20,793 nt of DNA, taken from contig PLWR01000091.1 of the NCBI GenBank assembly GCA_003165615.1, positions 1 through 20,793 on the forward strand, given 5' to 3'. The stretch is from Acidobacteriota bacterium (GTDB taxonomy: Bacteria > Acidobacteriota > Terriglobia > UBA7540). The notes beneath the pieces were generated by a model. It made no database searches, was not told where the DNA came from, and saw only the letters and a program-made list of their open reading frames with translations. This document shows, piece after piece, positions 8,385 through 15,764 of this stretch; the stretch's first letter is position 1; every line of letters begins with the position of its first letter. A program made the position numbers and the translations under genes.

Positions 8385-8522
8385 GTGACAAGTGACAGGT
8401 GACGAGTGACAAGCAGGCACAACCGAAATTCGAAAATCGAAGCTCGAAAATCGCAGCGGGTTTCGATTTTCAATTTTCGCCTTTCGCTCGCTGGTCACAC
8501 GTCACATCTCACTTGTCACTTC
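8385..8522. repeat. Composite heptamer hairpin (GTGACRA outer arms, GAAAWTC inner arms)
   Basis: The gap between UroD copies 3 and 4 is almost wholly 7-base units in one continuous register, about twenty in all. The outer left arm is GTGACAA/GTGACGA-type, the inner left arm is CGAAAATCGAA-type, and the right side carries the complements (TTTCGATTTTC, then GTCAC/CTTGTCAC units). The centre stays in the same register. It belongs to the same family as 9578-9724, 11553-11664 and 12550-12908. Confidence 0.9.
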
Positions 8523-9554
8523 CTAATATCCTCCATCCTCCTTTGCCGTCTCCATGAGGGCAAAGATATTCTCCGGCGGCGCGGTCGGTGGGATGGCGCA
8601 GCCTGAGTTCAGAACGAATTGGCCTCCCGGCTTCCAGGCGGCAATGAGCTCCCGTGTCACTTCCCGAACTTCCGCCACGGTCCCGTTGGTCAGGATGCCG
8701 CTGGGGTCGATGTTTCCAAATAGCACGTGGCCCTTCCCGGCGGTCAGTTTGGCTTTCCTGGCGTTGGTCTTGTAGTCGAGCTCGAACCCACAGGATTCGT
8801 ATTGCGCCAAGATGTCGAGGATGCGGCTGGTGTCGCCGCAGATGTGAATCACTACGAAAATGCCGTCCGCGGCAAGGTCCCTCACCAGGCGTTCTTCGTA
8901 GGGCCGCGCAAAGCGCTTGAAAAGGCGGGGGGAAGTGACGTCCGGGCCCGCCAGGCTATCGCCCATCGAGGTAAAGTGGGCTCCGGCCTTGATCAGCGCG
9001 CGATGCACGGCCAGATGGCTGAGGTAGCAAACCTCCATAAGCCGGGCGAGGCGGGGATCGTCAGGGTTGTCGAGCAGGTCCATCAGGAAATCCTCAATCC
9101 CCCGCACCATGCAAGGGAGGTCGAACCCGCCCTGGTCAGCGTTTCCGCGAATCGCGACTTCGCCACCCACTTGTTTGGACATGAGGCGGACACCCTCGAG
9201 CAAAGCGGGGATGCGCCCATCCGTCTCCGGGTTGACCACTTTCAATTTGTCGACTTCATCGAGGCTGCGGATGGCTGGCTCTACAATCCGCCCGGGTTCA
9301 TTGGGAGCGCATTCCGAGCGGGCTCCCATGGCTTCGGCCAGCATCGTGGTGTCGGTATCCACCAGAATGCAGTCGTGCCCGTATTTCTCCACTGCCTGGA
9401 GGTGTACGCGGGCTATGACTTCCGGGTTGACGCGATACTCTTCCATCCTCATGCCCGCTTCCCGCGTGGCCAGCATAAAATTGTGCAGACACACCGGCAC
9501 ACGGTCGGGGATGCCGCCGGCCAGAACCGTCCGTACGCGCTCAAGAGAGTTCAT
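8523..9554 (-). CDS. UroD-fold corrinoid methyltransferase (copy 4, MtaA-like Cys-type)
   Basis: A 343-residue UroD-superfamily protein with His237-x-Cys239 (IHICGD) and Cys319 (NSGCAI), the classical thiol and zinc ligand set of MtaA/MtbA-type methyltransferases. GNIDPSGIL and PPENIFALMETA are further family segments. The start MNSLERV at 9554 is chosen over the ATG ten codons upstream because GGAGG lies 10 bases before it and the family begins with this helix. It shares the ligand pattern of copy 3 but is clearly a different protein. It lies between two heptamer hairpins and upstream of copy 3. Possible roles are a second methyltransferase I with another substrate, or the partner passing methyl from the corrinoid to an acceptor. 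The acceptor is not predictable from sequence. Confidence 0.85.
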   Translation of the reverse strand: MNSLERVRTVLAGGIPDRVPVCLHNFMLATREAGMRMEEYRVNPEVIARVHLQAVEKYGHDCILVDTDTTMLAEAMGARSECAPNEPGRIVEPAIRSLDEVDKLKVVNPETDGRIPALLEGVRLMSKQVGGEVAIRGNADQGGFDLPCMVRGIEDFLMDLLDNPDDPRLARLMEVCYLSHLAVHRALIKAGAHFTSMGDSLAGPDVTSPRLFKRFARPYEERLVRDLAADGIFVVIHICGDTSRILDILAQYESCGFELDYKTNARKAKLTAGKGHVLFGNIDPSGILTNGTVAEVREVTRELIAAWKPGGQFVLNSGCAIPPTAPPENIFALMETAKEDGGY

Positions 9555-9577
9555 GGGATGAAAACCTCCGGAAAACA

Positions 9578-9724
9578 GTGACAAGTGACGAGTGACAAGT
9601 GACGAGCCAGCAAGGACCGAAATTCGAAAATCGAAACTCGAAAATCGCGGCGAGTTTCGAATTTCCAGTTTCGAGTTTCGTCTTCTGCTCGCTCGTCACT
9701 CGTCACTTGTCACACGTCACTGCT
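9578..9724. repeat. Composite heptamer hairpin, 21 units in perfect register
   Basis: Exactly 21 consecutive 7-base units without a phase slip. Four GTGACRA units begin it, then four AAAATCG-type units, a CGGCGAG centre, four TTTCGAG-type complementary units, and finally CACTCGT/CACTTGT units complementary to the start. It fills the gap between UroD copy 4 and the DUF1638 gene and overlaps the last codons of the latter. Confidence 0.92.
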
Positions 9725-10455
9725 TTTATGACTCCGTCGTCGTAGCTCGCCGCGATGCGGTGGCCGGGAGGAACCACCAGGAATTCCTTCGGGTCCCACT
9801 CGCCGTTCACCATACGTTGGATCAGGCTGATGTCGCCGGGGACTTTTTCGAATGTCCAGCCGCGCTTGGCGGCGTCGTCACGCGCGCGTTGCTCAAAGCT
9901 CCCATCGGGTTCGATGCCCATCTCGATGAAAGTCATTTGGCGATAGTGCCGCGCCAGGTTCTTGCCGAACTCTTCCCACAGGTATTTCGCGTTCTCCTCC
10001 CCGTACTTGGCCACCATTTGTTCATAGCTCTGCGTCAATCCCAGCTTATTGCCCAAAGCCAGTTGGCCCAACTCGCCGTCCGCCTCGCCGCGCTCAATCC
10101 AACCGGTGGTTTTGAAATACACGCCGGGGTGAGTATTGAAATAGTCCATGTAGCGCGCCGAGCTGCCCATGAAAACCGTGATGCAGTCATGCCCGCGCGG
10201 AATCACCAGGGGAATGGACTTGGTGGTGAGCCCCACGATGCCGTTGTTGCAAAGGCCGTAGCCCAAAAGCAAGGCATCGTATTGGCGCTCCTCCACTTTG
10301 TCGACCGCAGCCTGCAAGCGTGCCTGCATTTGCGCGCACTCGATGTCGTGCAGACCCTTGGGGAGAAAATCGAAGTCGACGATGTGGGGCGATCGCGCCA
10401 CGCAAGCGCAAAGCTCACGGAAGAATATCTCGCAACTGATCAGCTTAAAACGCAT
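9703..10455 (-). CDS. DUF1638 domain protein
   Basis: A 250-residue protein of the DUF1638 family, recognisable from LISCEIFFREL at the N terminus, LLGYGLCNNGIVGL near 62-75 and IPRGHDCITVFMGSSARY near 84-101. The conserved Cys and His residues (Cys8, Cys16 or Cys18, Cys69, His89, Cys91) could bind a metal, but this is not shown. The family has no assigned biochemical role and often neighbours corrinoid methyltransferase genes; here it lies directly upstream of UroD copy 4. The last nine residues (VIKAVTCDK) come from the adjacent heptamer repeat. No clear ribosome site precedes the ATG. A role in handling or docking the corrinoid protein is a guess from position. Confidence 0.85.
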   Translation of the reverse strand: MRFKLISCEIFFRELCACVARSPHIVDFDFLPKGLHDIECAQMQARLQAAVDKVEERQYDALLLGYGLCNNGIVGLTTKSIPLVIPRGHDCITVFMGSSARYMDYFNTHPGVYFKTTGWIERGEADGELGQLALGNKLGLTQSYEQMVAKYGEENAKYLWEEFGKNLARHYRQMTFIEMGIEPDGSFEQRARDDAAKRGWTFEKVPGDISLIQRMVNGEWDPKEFLVVPPGHRIAASYDDGVIKAVTCDK

Positions 10456-10485
10456 AAGTTTTCTGCAACCAGCAACTGCATTCTC

Positions 10486-10557
10486 ACCGCAGAGGCGCGG
10501 AGGCGCTGAGTTTTGAAACCGAAGTCCATTTTCTCTGCGTCTCAGCGCCTCTGCGGT
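10486..10557. repeat. Inverted repeat of the ACCGCAGAGGCGC type (8-base units)
   Basis: The left arm (10486-10510) and right arm (about 10541-10557) are complementary over ACCGCAGAGGCGC-TGAG. The left arm holds one extra 8-base unit (GGAGGCGC) that the right arm lacks. It lies upstream of the DUF1638 gene. Similar GCAGAGGC-type repeats are widespread in environmental bacterial genomes. Unlike the arrays around it, its unit is 8 bases. Confidence 0.75.
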
Positions 10558-10584
10558 AGGGCAAATTCCTCACATCGCTCCCTG

Positions 10585-10668
10585 CCTACTGCTTACTTCC
10601 TACTGCTTAGTATCTACTGCCTAGTGCCTACTGCTTAGTGCCTACTGCCTAGTGCCTACTGCCTACTG
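10585..10668. repeat. Heptamer array CYTASTG (third copy, no S23 gene)
   Basis: Twelve 7-base units in one register, mostly CYTASTG, with three degenerate units near the left end (CTTACTT, CTTAGTA, TCTACTG). It is the same family as the arrays around the S23-type gene at 3183-3554, but no partner arm or S23 gene lies nearby. Its right end encodes the last residues and TAG stop of the homocysteine methyltransferase gene. Confidence 0.9.
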
Positions 10669-11534
10669 TTTAGCACCGCTGCCAACGCCCGGATAAACTC
10701 CGGACTGGTTCCGCAGCAACCGCCCAAAAAGTTCGCCCCTGCGGCGAGCAAGGCGGGAGCATGTCGCGTAAAAGCTTCCGGGGCGGTCTGGTAGTGCGTT
10801 CCCCCTTCCAATAATTCCGGCAGGCCGGCGTTGGGCTTGATCCAAATGGGCAGTGACGTGGAGTTGTGCAGCCGCTGGCAGAGCGCGGCGTAACTCTCAA
10901 TGCCTTGCCCGCAATTGGCCCCGATCACATCGGCGCCCGCGGCGGTAAGTTCGGCAGCAGCCACCTCCGGCGTGATTCCCATCATGGTGCGGTCAAGGTT
11001 CTTGCCGGAGTCGTACGCCAGGGAGACGATTACCGGCAATCCGGTGGGGCGGGCCGCTTGCACACAGACTTTTGCTTCCGCCAGGTCACTCATGGTTTCA
11101 AAAATCAGAGCGTCCGCGCCGGCTTCCGCCAGGGCCCGGGCTTGTTCGGTGAAAGTCACCAACAGTTCCTCTTCGCTGACCTCGCCCATCATCAGCAGTT
11201 TGCCGCTTGGTCCCATGGAAGCGAAAACCCGCGCCCTGGCGCCTGCGGCGCGACGGGAAATTTCCACCCCGCGTAGATTGATTTCCCGCAGGTGCTCAGC
11301 CAGTCCGTGGCGCTCCATGGCCAGGCGATTGGCGCGGAAAGTGTTGGTCAGGATCACCTGGCTGCCCGCCTCCACGTAAGCGCGCGCGACTTCCTCCACG
11401 CGCTCCGGATGCGTCAGGTTCCAATGGTCAGGGCATTCACCGGCTTCCAGACCGCGTGCCTGGAATTCGGTCCCCCACGCGCCGTCGGTGAGCACCGGGC
11501 CTTGCGAAATGAGTTGTTGAATCAAGGTATGCAT
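10656..11534 (-). CDS. Homocysteine S-methyltransferase domain protein
   Basis: A 292-residue protein consisting of the homocysteine S-methyltransferase (BHMT / MetH N-terminal module) barrel alone. The zinc ligands are Cys208 (GANCGQG) and Cys273-Cys274 (GGCCGTSP). VLTDGAWGTEFQ at the N terminus and ILTNTFRANR near 61-70 are family motifs. The reaction is methyl transfer to the zinc-bound thiol of homocysteine, giving methionine; donors differ among members (betaine, S-methylmethionine, methyl-corrinoid). With the separate corrinoid (5078) and pterin-binding (12912) proteins, it could complete a split methionine synthase, though a catabolic methyl acceptor role is also possible. The last four residues (NSRQ) come from the CYTASTG array. 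The ribosome site is weak. Confidence 0.87.
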   Translation of the reverse strand: MHTLIQQLISQGPVLTDGAWGTEFQARGLEAGECPDHWNLTHPERVEEVARAYVEAGSQVILTNTFRANRLAMERHGLAEHLREINLRGVEISRRAAGARARVFASMGPSGKLLMMGEVSEEELLVTFTEQARALAEAGADALIFETMSDLAEAKVCVQAARPTGLPVIVSLAYDSGKNLDRTMMGITPEVAAAELTAAGADVIGANCGQGIESYAALCQRLHNSTSLPIWIKPNAGLPELLEGGTHYQTAPEAFTRHAPALLAAGANFLGGCCGTSPEFIRALAAVLNSRQ

Positions 11535-11552
11535 ACGATTTTCTCACATGAC

Positions 11553-11664
11553 GCAAGTGACGAGTGACAAACAGGCGAAAGACGAAACTCGAAACTCGAA
11601 ATTCGAAACTCGCCTCGATTTTCGAGTTTCGATTTTCGAATTTCGGTTCTTGCTCACTCGTCAC
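11553..11664. repeat. Composite heptamer hairpin (third copy)
   Basis: Sixteen 7-base units in register: GCAAGTG/ACGAGTG outer units, CTCGAAA/TTCGAAA inner units, then the complements CGATTTT, CGAGTTT, CGAATTT and TCGTCAC. It fills the gap between the channel gene stop and the homocysteine methyltransferase start. It belongs to the same family as 8385-8522 and 9578-9724, with fewer outer units. Confidence 0.9.
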
Positions 11665-11669
11665 CGCTC

Positions 11670-12527
11670 CTAAGCTGCTTTGCGTTCCACAAGCTCAGGG
11701 CGGGTCTGGCTTGAGGGGGAGAGTTCGCGGCGGAAGCAGAAGGAATATGCCGCGCCCACAAATACCAAGCCCCCCACGATGTTGCCTAACGTCACCGGCA
11801 GCAGGTTCCATATGAGGAACTGCGGCCACGTCACGCTTGCCCCCAACATGATCCCCGCCGGGACGACGTACATATTGGCCACACTATGCTCAAATCCGCA
11901 AGCCACAAAAGCCATGATCGGAAACCAGATCCCCAGGACCTTACCCGTAGTATTGTCCGCGGATATTCCCAGCAGGATCGCCAGGTTGACCAGGATATTG
12001 CAGGCAATACCTTTGGCAAAAGCCGAACTCAGTCCCGCTCCCCCCGCCGCGGCATAGGGGAGGACTTTTGCCTGGGCCATGGCCACCGCAGTTTGGCCGA
12101 ATACACTCAGTTCCGCCATCCCGTATTTGCGCAAGGGTCCCCAAAACATCAAGTAAGCCCAGAACAGGGAGCCCGCGAAATTTCCCATATAAACCCACAG
12201 CCAGGCCCAACCCACTTTCCGCCACGTTGTCTTCCCCTGAAATACCGCCACCGGGATCAACATCGTGTCACTAGTGAAGAGTGACATACCCGTAATCACG
12301 ATCGCGACTAAGCCCACGGGAAAGACGGCTCCCGCAATCAAGGACTTGAAGCCGGGCCCCATCGAATTCTCCAGCCCGGTTGAGCAGACCGTGGCGAGCG
12401 TGGCTCCTGCGGCGATGAACATGCCGCCCATAAAGCCCCGCACCAGGAAATTCGGAACACCCAGGTCAGCCTTGTACCTGCCTGCGTCTCCCGCCAGGGC
12501 GACGATTTCTGCGGGTTTAATCGCCAT
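11670..12527 (-). CDS. Formate/nitrite transporter family channel (FocA-like)
   Basis: A 285-residue integral membrane protein of the FNT family, which forms pentameric channels for formate, nitrite or hydrosulfide. Six hydrophobic segments are visible. Family marks are GGMFIAAGATLA near 34-45, LFTSDTMLIP (the gating-loop region) near 83-92, KGIACNILVNLA near 172-183, and the GFEHSVANMY signature with the pore His214. GGAG five bases before the ATG gives a clear start. Sequence alone does not tell formate from nitrite. Its place inside a run with fhs and methylene-THF reductase favours formate, released by Fhs running backward or taken up for Fhs. The C-terminal tail is short, hydrophilic and cytoplasmic. 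Confidence 0.92.
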   Translation of the reverse strand: MAIKPAEIVALAGDAGRYKADLGVPNFLVRGFMGGMFIAAGATLATVCSTGLENSMGPGFKSLIAGAVFPVGLVAIVITGMSLFTSDTMLIPVAVFQGKTTWRKVGWAWLWVYMGNFAGSLFWAYLMFWGPLRKYGMAELSVFGQTAVAMAQAKVLPYAAAGGAGLSSAFAKGIACNILVNLAILLGISADNTTGKVLGIWFPIMAFVACGFEHSVANMYVVPAGIMLGASVTWPQFLIWNLLPVTLGNIVGGLVFVGAAYSFCFRRELSPSSQTRPELVERKAA

Positions 12528-12561
12528 ACTGACTCCGGATCCTTAGGTAGTGACAAGACGA

Positions 12562-12644
12562 GTAGCGCGACCTGTTTTGTAGGTCCGCGGCTTTTTCTTG
12601 CCATGGGGGACGAGCCGCGGACCTACAAAACAGGTCTGCGCTAC
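12562..12644. repeat. Long perfect palindrome (23-base arms) inside a heptamer array
   Basis: Two perfectly complementary 23-base arms, 12570-12592 and 12613-12635 (core TTTTGTAGGTCCGCGG), surround a 20-base loop. The complement continues outward (GTAGCGC / GCGCTAC) with a one-base bulge. The element interrupts the GTGACAA...CGAAAATC heptamer array upstream of the channel gene, so it looks inserted. It is the size and shape of a REP or miniature mobile element; no transposase is nearby. An RNA copy would make a very stable stem in the operon leader of the channel gene. Confidence 0.85.
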
Positions 12645-12908
12645 ACTTGCTGGAAAATCGCGGCGAGTTTCGAGTTTCCAGTTTCGAGTTTCGTCTTTCG
12701 CTTGCTCGTCACCCGTCAAAGGGCCGAAATTCGAAAATCGAAATTCGAAGATCGGGGCGAGTTTCGAGTTTCCAGTTTCGAGTTTCGTCTTTCGCTTGCT
12801 CGTCACCCGTCAAAGGGCCGAAATTCGAAAATCGAAAATCGGGGCGAGTTTCGAGTTTCCAGTTTCGAGTTTCCAGTTTCGTCTTTCGCTCGCTTCCACT
12901 CGTCACTG
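12645..12908. repeat. Tandem composite heptamer hairpins (three copies)
   Basis: Three successive copies of the CGAAAATC / GAGTTTCGAGTTTC element. Their GCGAGTTTCG centres start at 12663, 12757 and 12844, so the spacings are 94 and 87 bases and differ by exactly one heptamer. The third copy has one fewer unit in its left arm and one more TTTCCAG-type unit on its right. With the palindrome at 12562-12644, this accounts for the whole 384-base gap between the pterin-binding methyltransferase and the channel gene. The long plus-strand frame across it is an artefact of the repeat. Confidence 0.92.
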
Positions 12909-12911
12909 CTC

Positions 12912-13718
12912 TTACGCCGCTGCCGGCAATTCCAGTTTTCCTTCGCGGAAAGCGCGCAGGTAGTTGGCGCAATATTCGTCGCGCCCCAGCAGGGCTTCGG
13001 CGGCGCGGATATTGGCCATCAACTGCTGGTCGCAGGGGTCCACGATGCCGGCGTCCAGGCCGCGCGCCATCAGCAGGACAGCAAAGGTCTCATTGAGGAG
13101 TTTGCGGAGGGGAAGCCCAAACGACACGTTGCTGACGCCGGCGCTGGCGTGAATGCCGGGGTAACGTGCGGTGATCTGCCCGACGGCATCCAGCAGGCCC
13201 TTCCCGTGCTCGGGCCCCGTGCTGACCGGAAGGACGCAGCCATCCACGTAAATGTCATCGAGCGCATATCCTTCCGCCGTCAGCAGATCCACCAGGTGGG
13301 TGGCGTGCGTGACGCGCTGTTCGGCGGTTTCAGGCGGACCCGCTTCGCCCAGGCACAGGGCGATGATCTTGGGGCGGAATTCTTTCAGCACCGGCATCAG
13401 CGCGGCGATGCGAGCCGGCTCATCGGTGATGGAATTAATCATGGCGCGTTGTTTGCAACGCGGCAAGGCGCGGCGCAGGGCTTCCGGGTCAGCGCTATCC
13501 AGGCAAAGTGGCACGGAAACGGTCTCCTGCACAATGTTCACCAGCCAGGGCAGGACATCCAACTCCTGCCCGGGCAGGCCGCCATTCACGTCGAGCATGT
13601 CGGCGCCGGCGTTCACCTGACGGAGGGCGATTTCCTTGAAGAACTCCACATCGCGAGCCGCCGCCGCGGCTCCGACTTTTTTACGGGTACAATTTATCAA
13701 TTCACCGATGATAAGCAT
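12912..13718 (-). CDS. Pterin-binding methyltetrahydrofolate:corrinoid methyltransferase (MtvA/AcsE-like)
   Basis: A 268-residue TIM-barrel protein of the pterin-binding family (dihydropteroate-synthase fold), the size of AcsE and MtvA. Recognised segments: IGELINCTRK at the N terminus, NAGADMLDVNGG near 36-47, PLCLDSADPEAL near 70-81, AMINSIT near 91-97, and GVSNVSFGLPLRKLLNE near 193-209, which is the methyltransferase rather than the synthase pattern. The reaction moves a methyl group between the corrinoid protein and tetrahydrofolate: methyltransferase II in demethylation systems, or the methyl-THF arm of a split MetH. AAAGGA about 12 bases before the ATG is the ribosome site. It is transcribed just after the methylene-THF reductase gene, which would oxidise its product. 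Confidence 0.92.
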   Translation of the reverse strand: MLIIGELINCTRKKVGAAAAARDVEFFKEIALRQVNAGADMLDVNGGLPGQELDVLPWLVNIVQETVSVPLCLDSADPEALRRALPRCKQRAMINSITDEPARIAALMPVLKEFRPKIIALCLGEAGPPETAEQRVTHATHLVDLLTAEGYALDDIYVDGCVLPVSTGPEHGKGLLDAVGQITARYPGIHASAGVSNVSFGLPLRKLLNETFAVLLMARGLDAGIVDPCDQQLMANIRAAEALLGRDEYCANYLRAFREGKLELPAAA

Positions 13719-14174
13719 AAGATTTGTTTTCCTTTCGCTGCTGAAGTGACCCCTTCAGAGTGAGATTAGCGCGCCTGCTTTCCGGGGGCGTTGCCCGCGG
13801 CTATCCAATAAATCCCCCGCGGGGATTCAAACCTTCCGCAGATTAAAGCCTGCGGCTACCCACGGAAGGCCCCTTCGGGCCTGGCTGCTGCTTGCTGCCC
13901 CCAAGGGGCTAACCTTGAGTAGCCGTGGGTACAACCCACGGAAAGGAAGCGAAAAAATCTGTCGGCCCTGAAGGAGCCGGACAAGAAGTCCATTCTACCG
14001 TCCAGACTCTGGAATAGCGACATTTTGCGCTATCCCCTGGCATTCGTTGGCATCGTCGGGGATCATCGGGCTACCCATAATGCTCCGGAACGGAAAGCCT
14101 GATTTGGCCAAGTTTGGTTGAAACCTGCGGCTACTCACGGATGGCCATTTCGGGGCCGTACTCCCGTTTGCTGC
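13719..14174. repeat. Gene-free gap with GCGGCTA / CCGTGGGT palindromic repeats
   Basis: No gene was found in these 456 bases. Bases 13780-13945 hold several related short pieces: CCCGCGGCTA, CCTGCGGCTACCCACGGA, and a perfect CCGTGGGT-ACA-ACCCACGG palindrome at 13923-13941. A further CTGCGGCTACTCACGGA piece lies near 14126-14142. These look like one dispersed palindromic repeat family in different states of decay, and the left-end palindrome at 93-112 is similar. Bases 13960-14110 show nothing recognisable. Near 14170-14200 a short heptamer stretch (TCCGCCT units) overlaps the end of the reductase gene. Confidence 0.6.
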
Positions 14175-15764
14175 CTACTGCTTTCCGCCTTCCGCCTTCT
14201 GATCGCCGCTCGCCGCCAACTCAATTCTCTTCCCGAGGTTATCGATCCCCACAAAGCGATTGGCCAGGGCGTTGGTGCCGTCCAAAGCCCAGTCGCGGGG
14301 TGGAATCAGTTTGTGGGCGAACTTTCTGGGATCGTCTCCCATGGCCAGTGCGCCCTTGTAAATCACGTTCCAGATGCATTCCTGTTCGGGGCGAGCCTCA
14401 CAGGTGCCGTCAATTCGCGAGCCGCCACAGGGACCGTTGCGCAGTTCCTTGTAGCACCACCGCATGGAGCAGCCGGCGTAGTCCAGGTGGTCCTGCAGGC
14501 AGTCTCCGCAATTCTTGCACCCCAGCGTGGCCTGGCGATACAGGCTGGAGGGCCCCAACAGCCGGTAATACAGGCCATGACGCCAGGAATTCGTCTTACC
14601 GTTGGTCTTCAAGTGGGCACCGAAAAAGCGCGCGCCTACGGAGCCGTCGGCGATGAAGTGCCGGTGCACTTGCTTTGAGAGCCACTGCGAAAAGGTGGCG
14701 TGCGGCTTGTGGCTATCGAGTCGGTATTTACCGCCACCGTCGCTCAATCGGTCTTTGCCGGGGGGCAGCAGGTAGAACTCCTGGGGCACAGGCAGAATCA
14801 ACTCGTCCAGGTGATGGCGCCAGTCGCTGCCGATCGCCGCAGCGCGCTCGCCAATGGTCATGAAATCCCGATGCGAAAGGTTGAAGCCGCCAATGTGCGC
14901 TCCGGCAAAGCCCAGATCTTTCACCGCGGCTACCATCAGCGCGGCACGCTCCAGGCGTTCGGGCTTCTTTTCTTTTTCCAGCCGCTGGATGAGTTCAATG
15001 GGAATCACGCAGCCCGCCACTTCCCCCGCCTGCATCATCTGTGCGATCTTGGCGGTGGGGACGTAGACGTTGGCAAGCACTGGAATATTCCCCAGACCTT
15101 CCCGGTCCATGTATTGTTTCAGTTCGTAAAGCTTGCGCAGGTTGTATCCCAATTGGGTGATGACGAATTGCGCCCCTGCGCCAATCTTCAATTGCAGCTT
15201 GTAGAACTGCATCATCTGGTCGGCCTCGTGGACCTTGTAGGGGTTCACCACGGCGCCGGCGAAGAAATCGAAAGGCGTGCTATGCACAGTGCGCGGACCG
15301 AGGTTGTACTCGATCCCCTTGCGCATGGCTTGCAGCAACCAGATGATCAGCACGGAATCGAGGTCGTAAACGGGTTTCGCCTTGCCCGCGAAACCCTCTT
15401 TCTGCGCATCGCCGGTCAAAGCCAGGATATTTTCAACCCCCATGCGCGCCAGAGCGTGCAGACGGCTTTCCAGGGAGGAACGGTTTCCGTCTTTGCCGGT
15501 GAGATGCGCAATCGGCGTCAGGCCTTTTTCCTTGATGGCCGCAACGAAGGACTCCGGTGGCAGCGCGGGATTGCCCCCCGGCAGGTCCGTAACGCTGATC
15601 ACCTTGATGCCGCTCGGTTCAGCAGCGGCATCCTTGAGGAAAGTTTCGGCTTCCGCAACGTTGTGGTCCCGGCCCAGCACCAGTTCCGCAGTGCAGAAGA
15701 ATTGCTCGTTTTCAAGGGCCTGTCTTAATTGGTTGTCAGTCTGAGTAACTTCATTGGGATTCAT
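14175..15764 (-). CDS. metF: Methylenetetrahydrofolate reductase, MetF-MetV type fusion
   Basis: A 529-residue two-domain protein. Residues 1-310 are the MetF barrel that binds FAD and methylene/methyl-THF (FFCTAELVLGRDH near 22-34, VISVTDLPGG near 55-64, PIAHLTGKDGNR near 84-95, ILALTGD near 113-119, QFVITQLGY near 199-207). Residues 330-529 are the MTHFR C-terminal domain, related to MetV of acetogens, with a cysteine cluster at Cys416, 419, 422, 432, 437, 446, 455 and 463 that could hold a 4Fe-4S cluster or zinc. In acetogens MetF and MetV are separate proteins; here they are one. The ATG overlaps the stop of the 72-residue membrane protein (ATGA), so the two are translationally coupled. 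AGGTGA lies 8 bases upstream. The last residues (AEGGKQ) come from a short heptamer repeat. It interconverts methylene- and methyl-THF; here probably oxidising methyl-THF. Confidence 0.93.
   Translation of the reverse strand: MNPNEVTQTDNQLRQALENEQFFCTAELVLGRDHNVAEAETFLKDAAAEPSGIKVISVTDLPGGNPALPPESFVAAIKEKGLTPIAHLTGKDGNRSSLESRLHALARMGVENILALTGDAQKEGFAGKAKPVYDLDSVLIIWLLQAMRKGIEYNLGPRTVHSTPFDFFAGAVVNPYKVHEADQMMQFYKLQLKIGAGAQFVITQLGYNLRKLYELKQYMDREGLGNIPVLANVYVPTAKIAQMMQAGEVAGCVIPIELIQRLEKEKKPERLERAALMVAAVKDLGFAGAHIGGFNLSHRDFMTIGERAAAIGSDWRHHLDELILPVPQEFYLLPPGKDRLSDGGGKYRLDSHKPHATFSQWLSKQVHRHFIADGSVGARFFGAHLKTNGKTNSWRHGLYYRLLGPSSLYRQATLGCKNCGDCLQDHLDYAGCSMRWCYKELRNGPCGGSRIDGTCEARPEQECIWNVIYKGALAMGDDPRKFAHKLIPPRDWALDGTNALANRFVGIDNLGKRIELAASGDQKAEGGKQ

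Noticed and set aside
8375..8473. N-terminal extension of UroD copy 3
   Set aside because: The extra 33 residues are translated heptamer repeat, and the family starts at MTGRERI.
1815..9554. UroD-fold proteins as haem-pathway HemE
   Set aside because: Four divergent copies beside a corrinoid protein, with H-x-C metal motifs, fit methyltransferases; no other haem genes are present.
8385..12908. Heptamer arrays as CRISPR arrays
   Set aside because: There is no alternation of constant repeat and unique spacer; units are 7 bases, contiguous and inverted, and no cas genes are present.
12603..13763. Plus-strand frame of 386 codons
   Set aside because: Its first part is translated heptamer repeat (RVSSFEF-like 7-residue repeats) and the rest is antisense to the pterin-binding methyltransferase.
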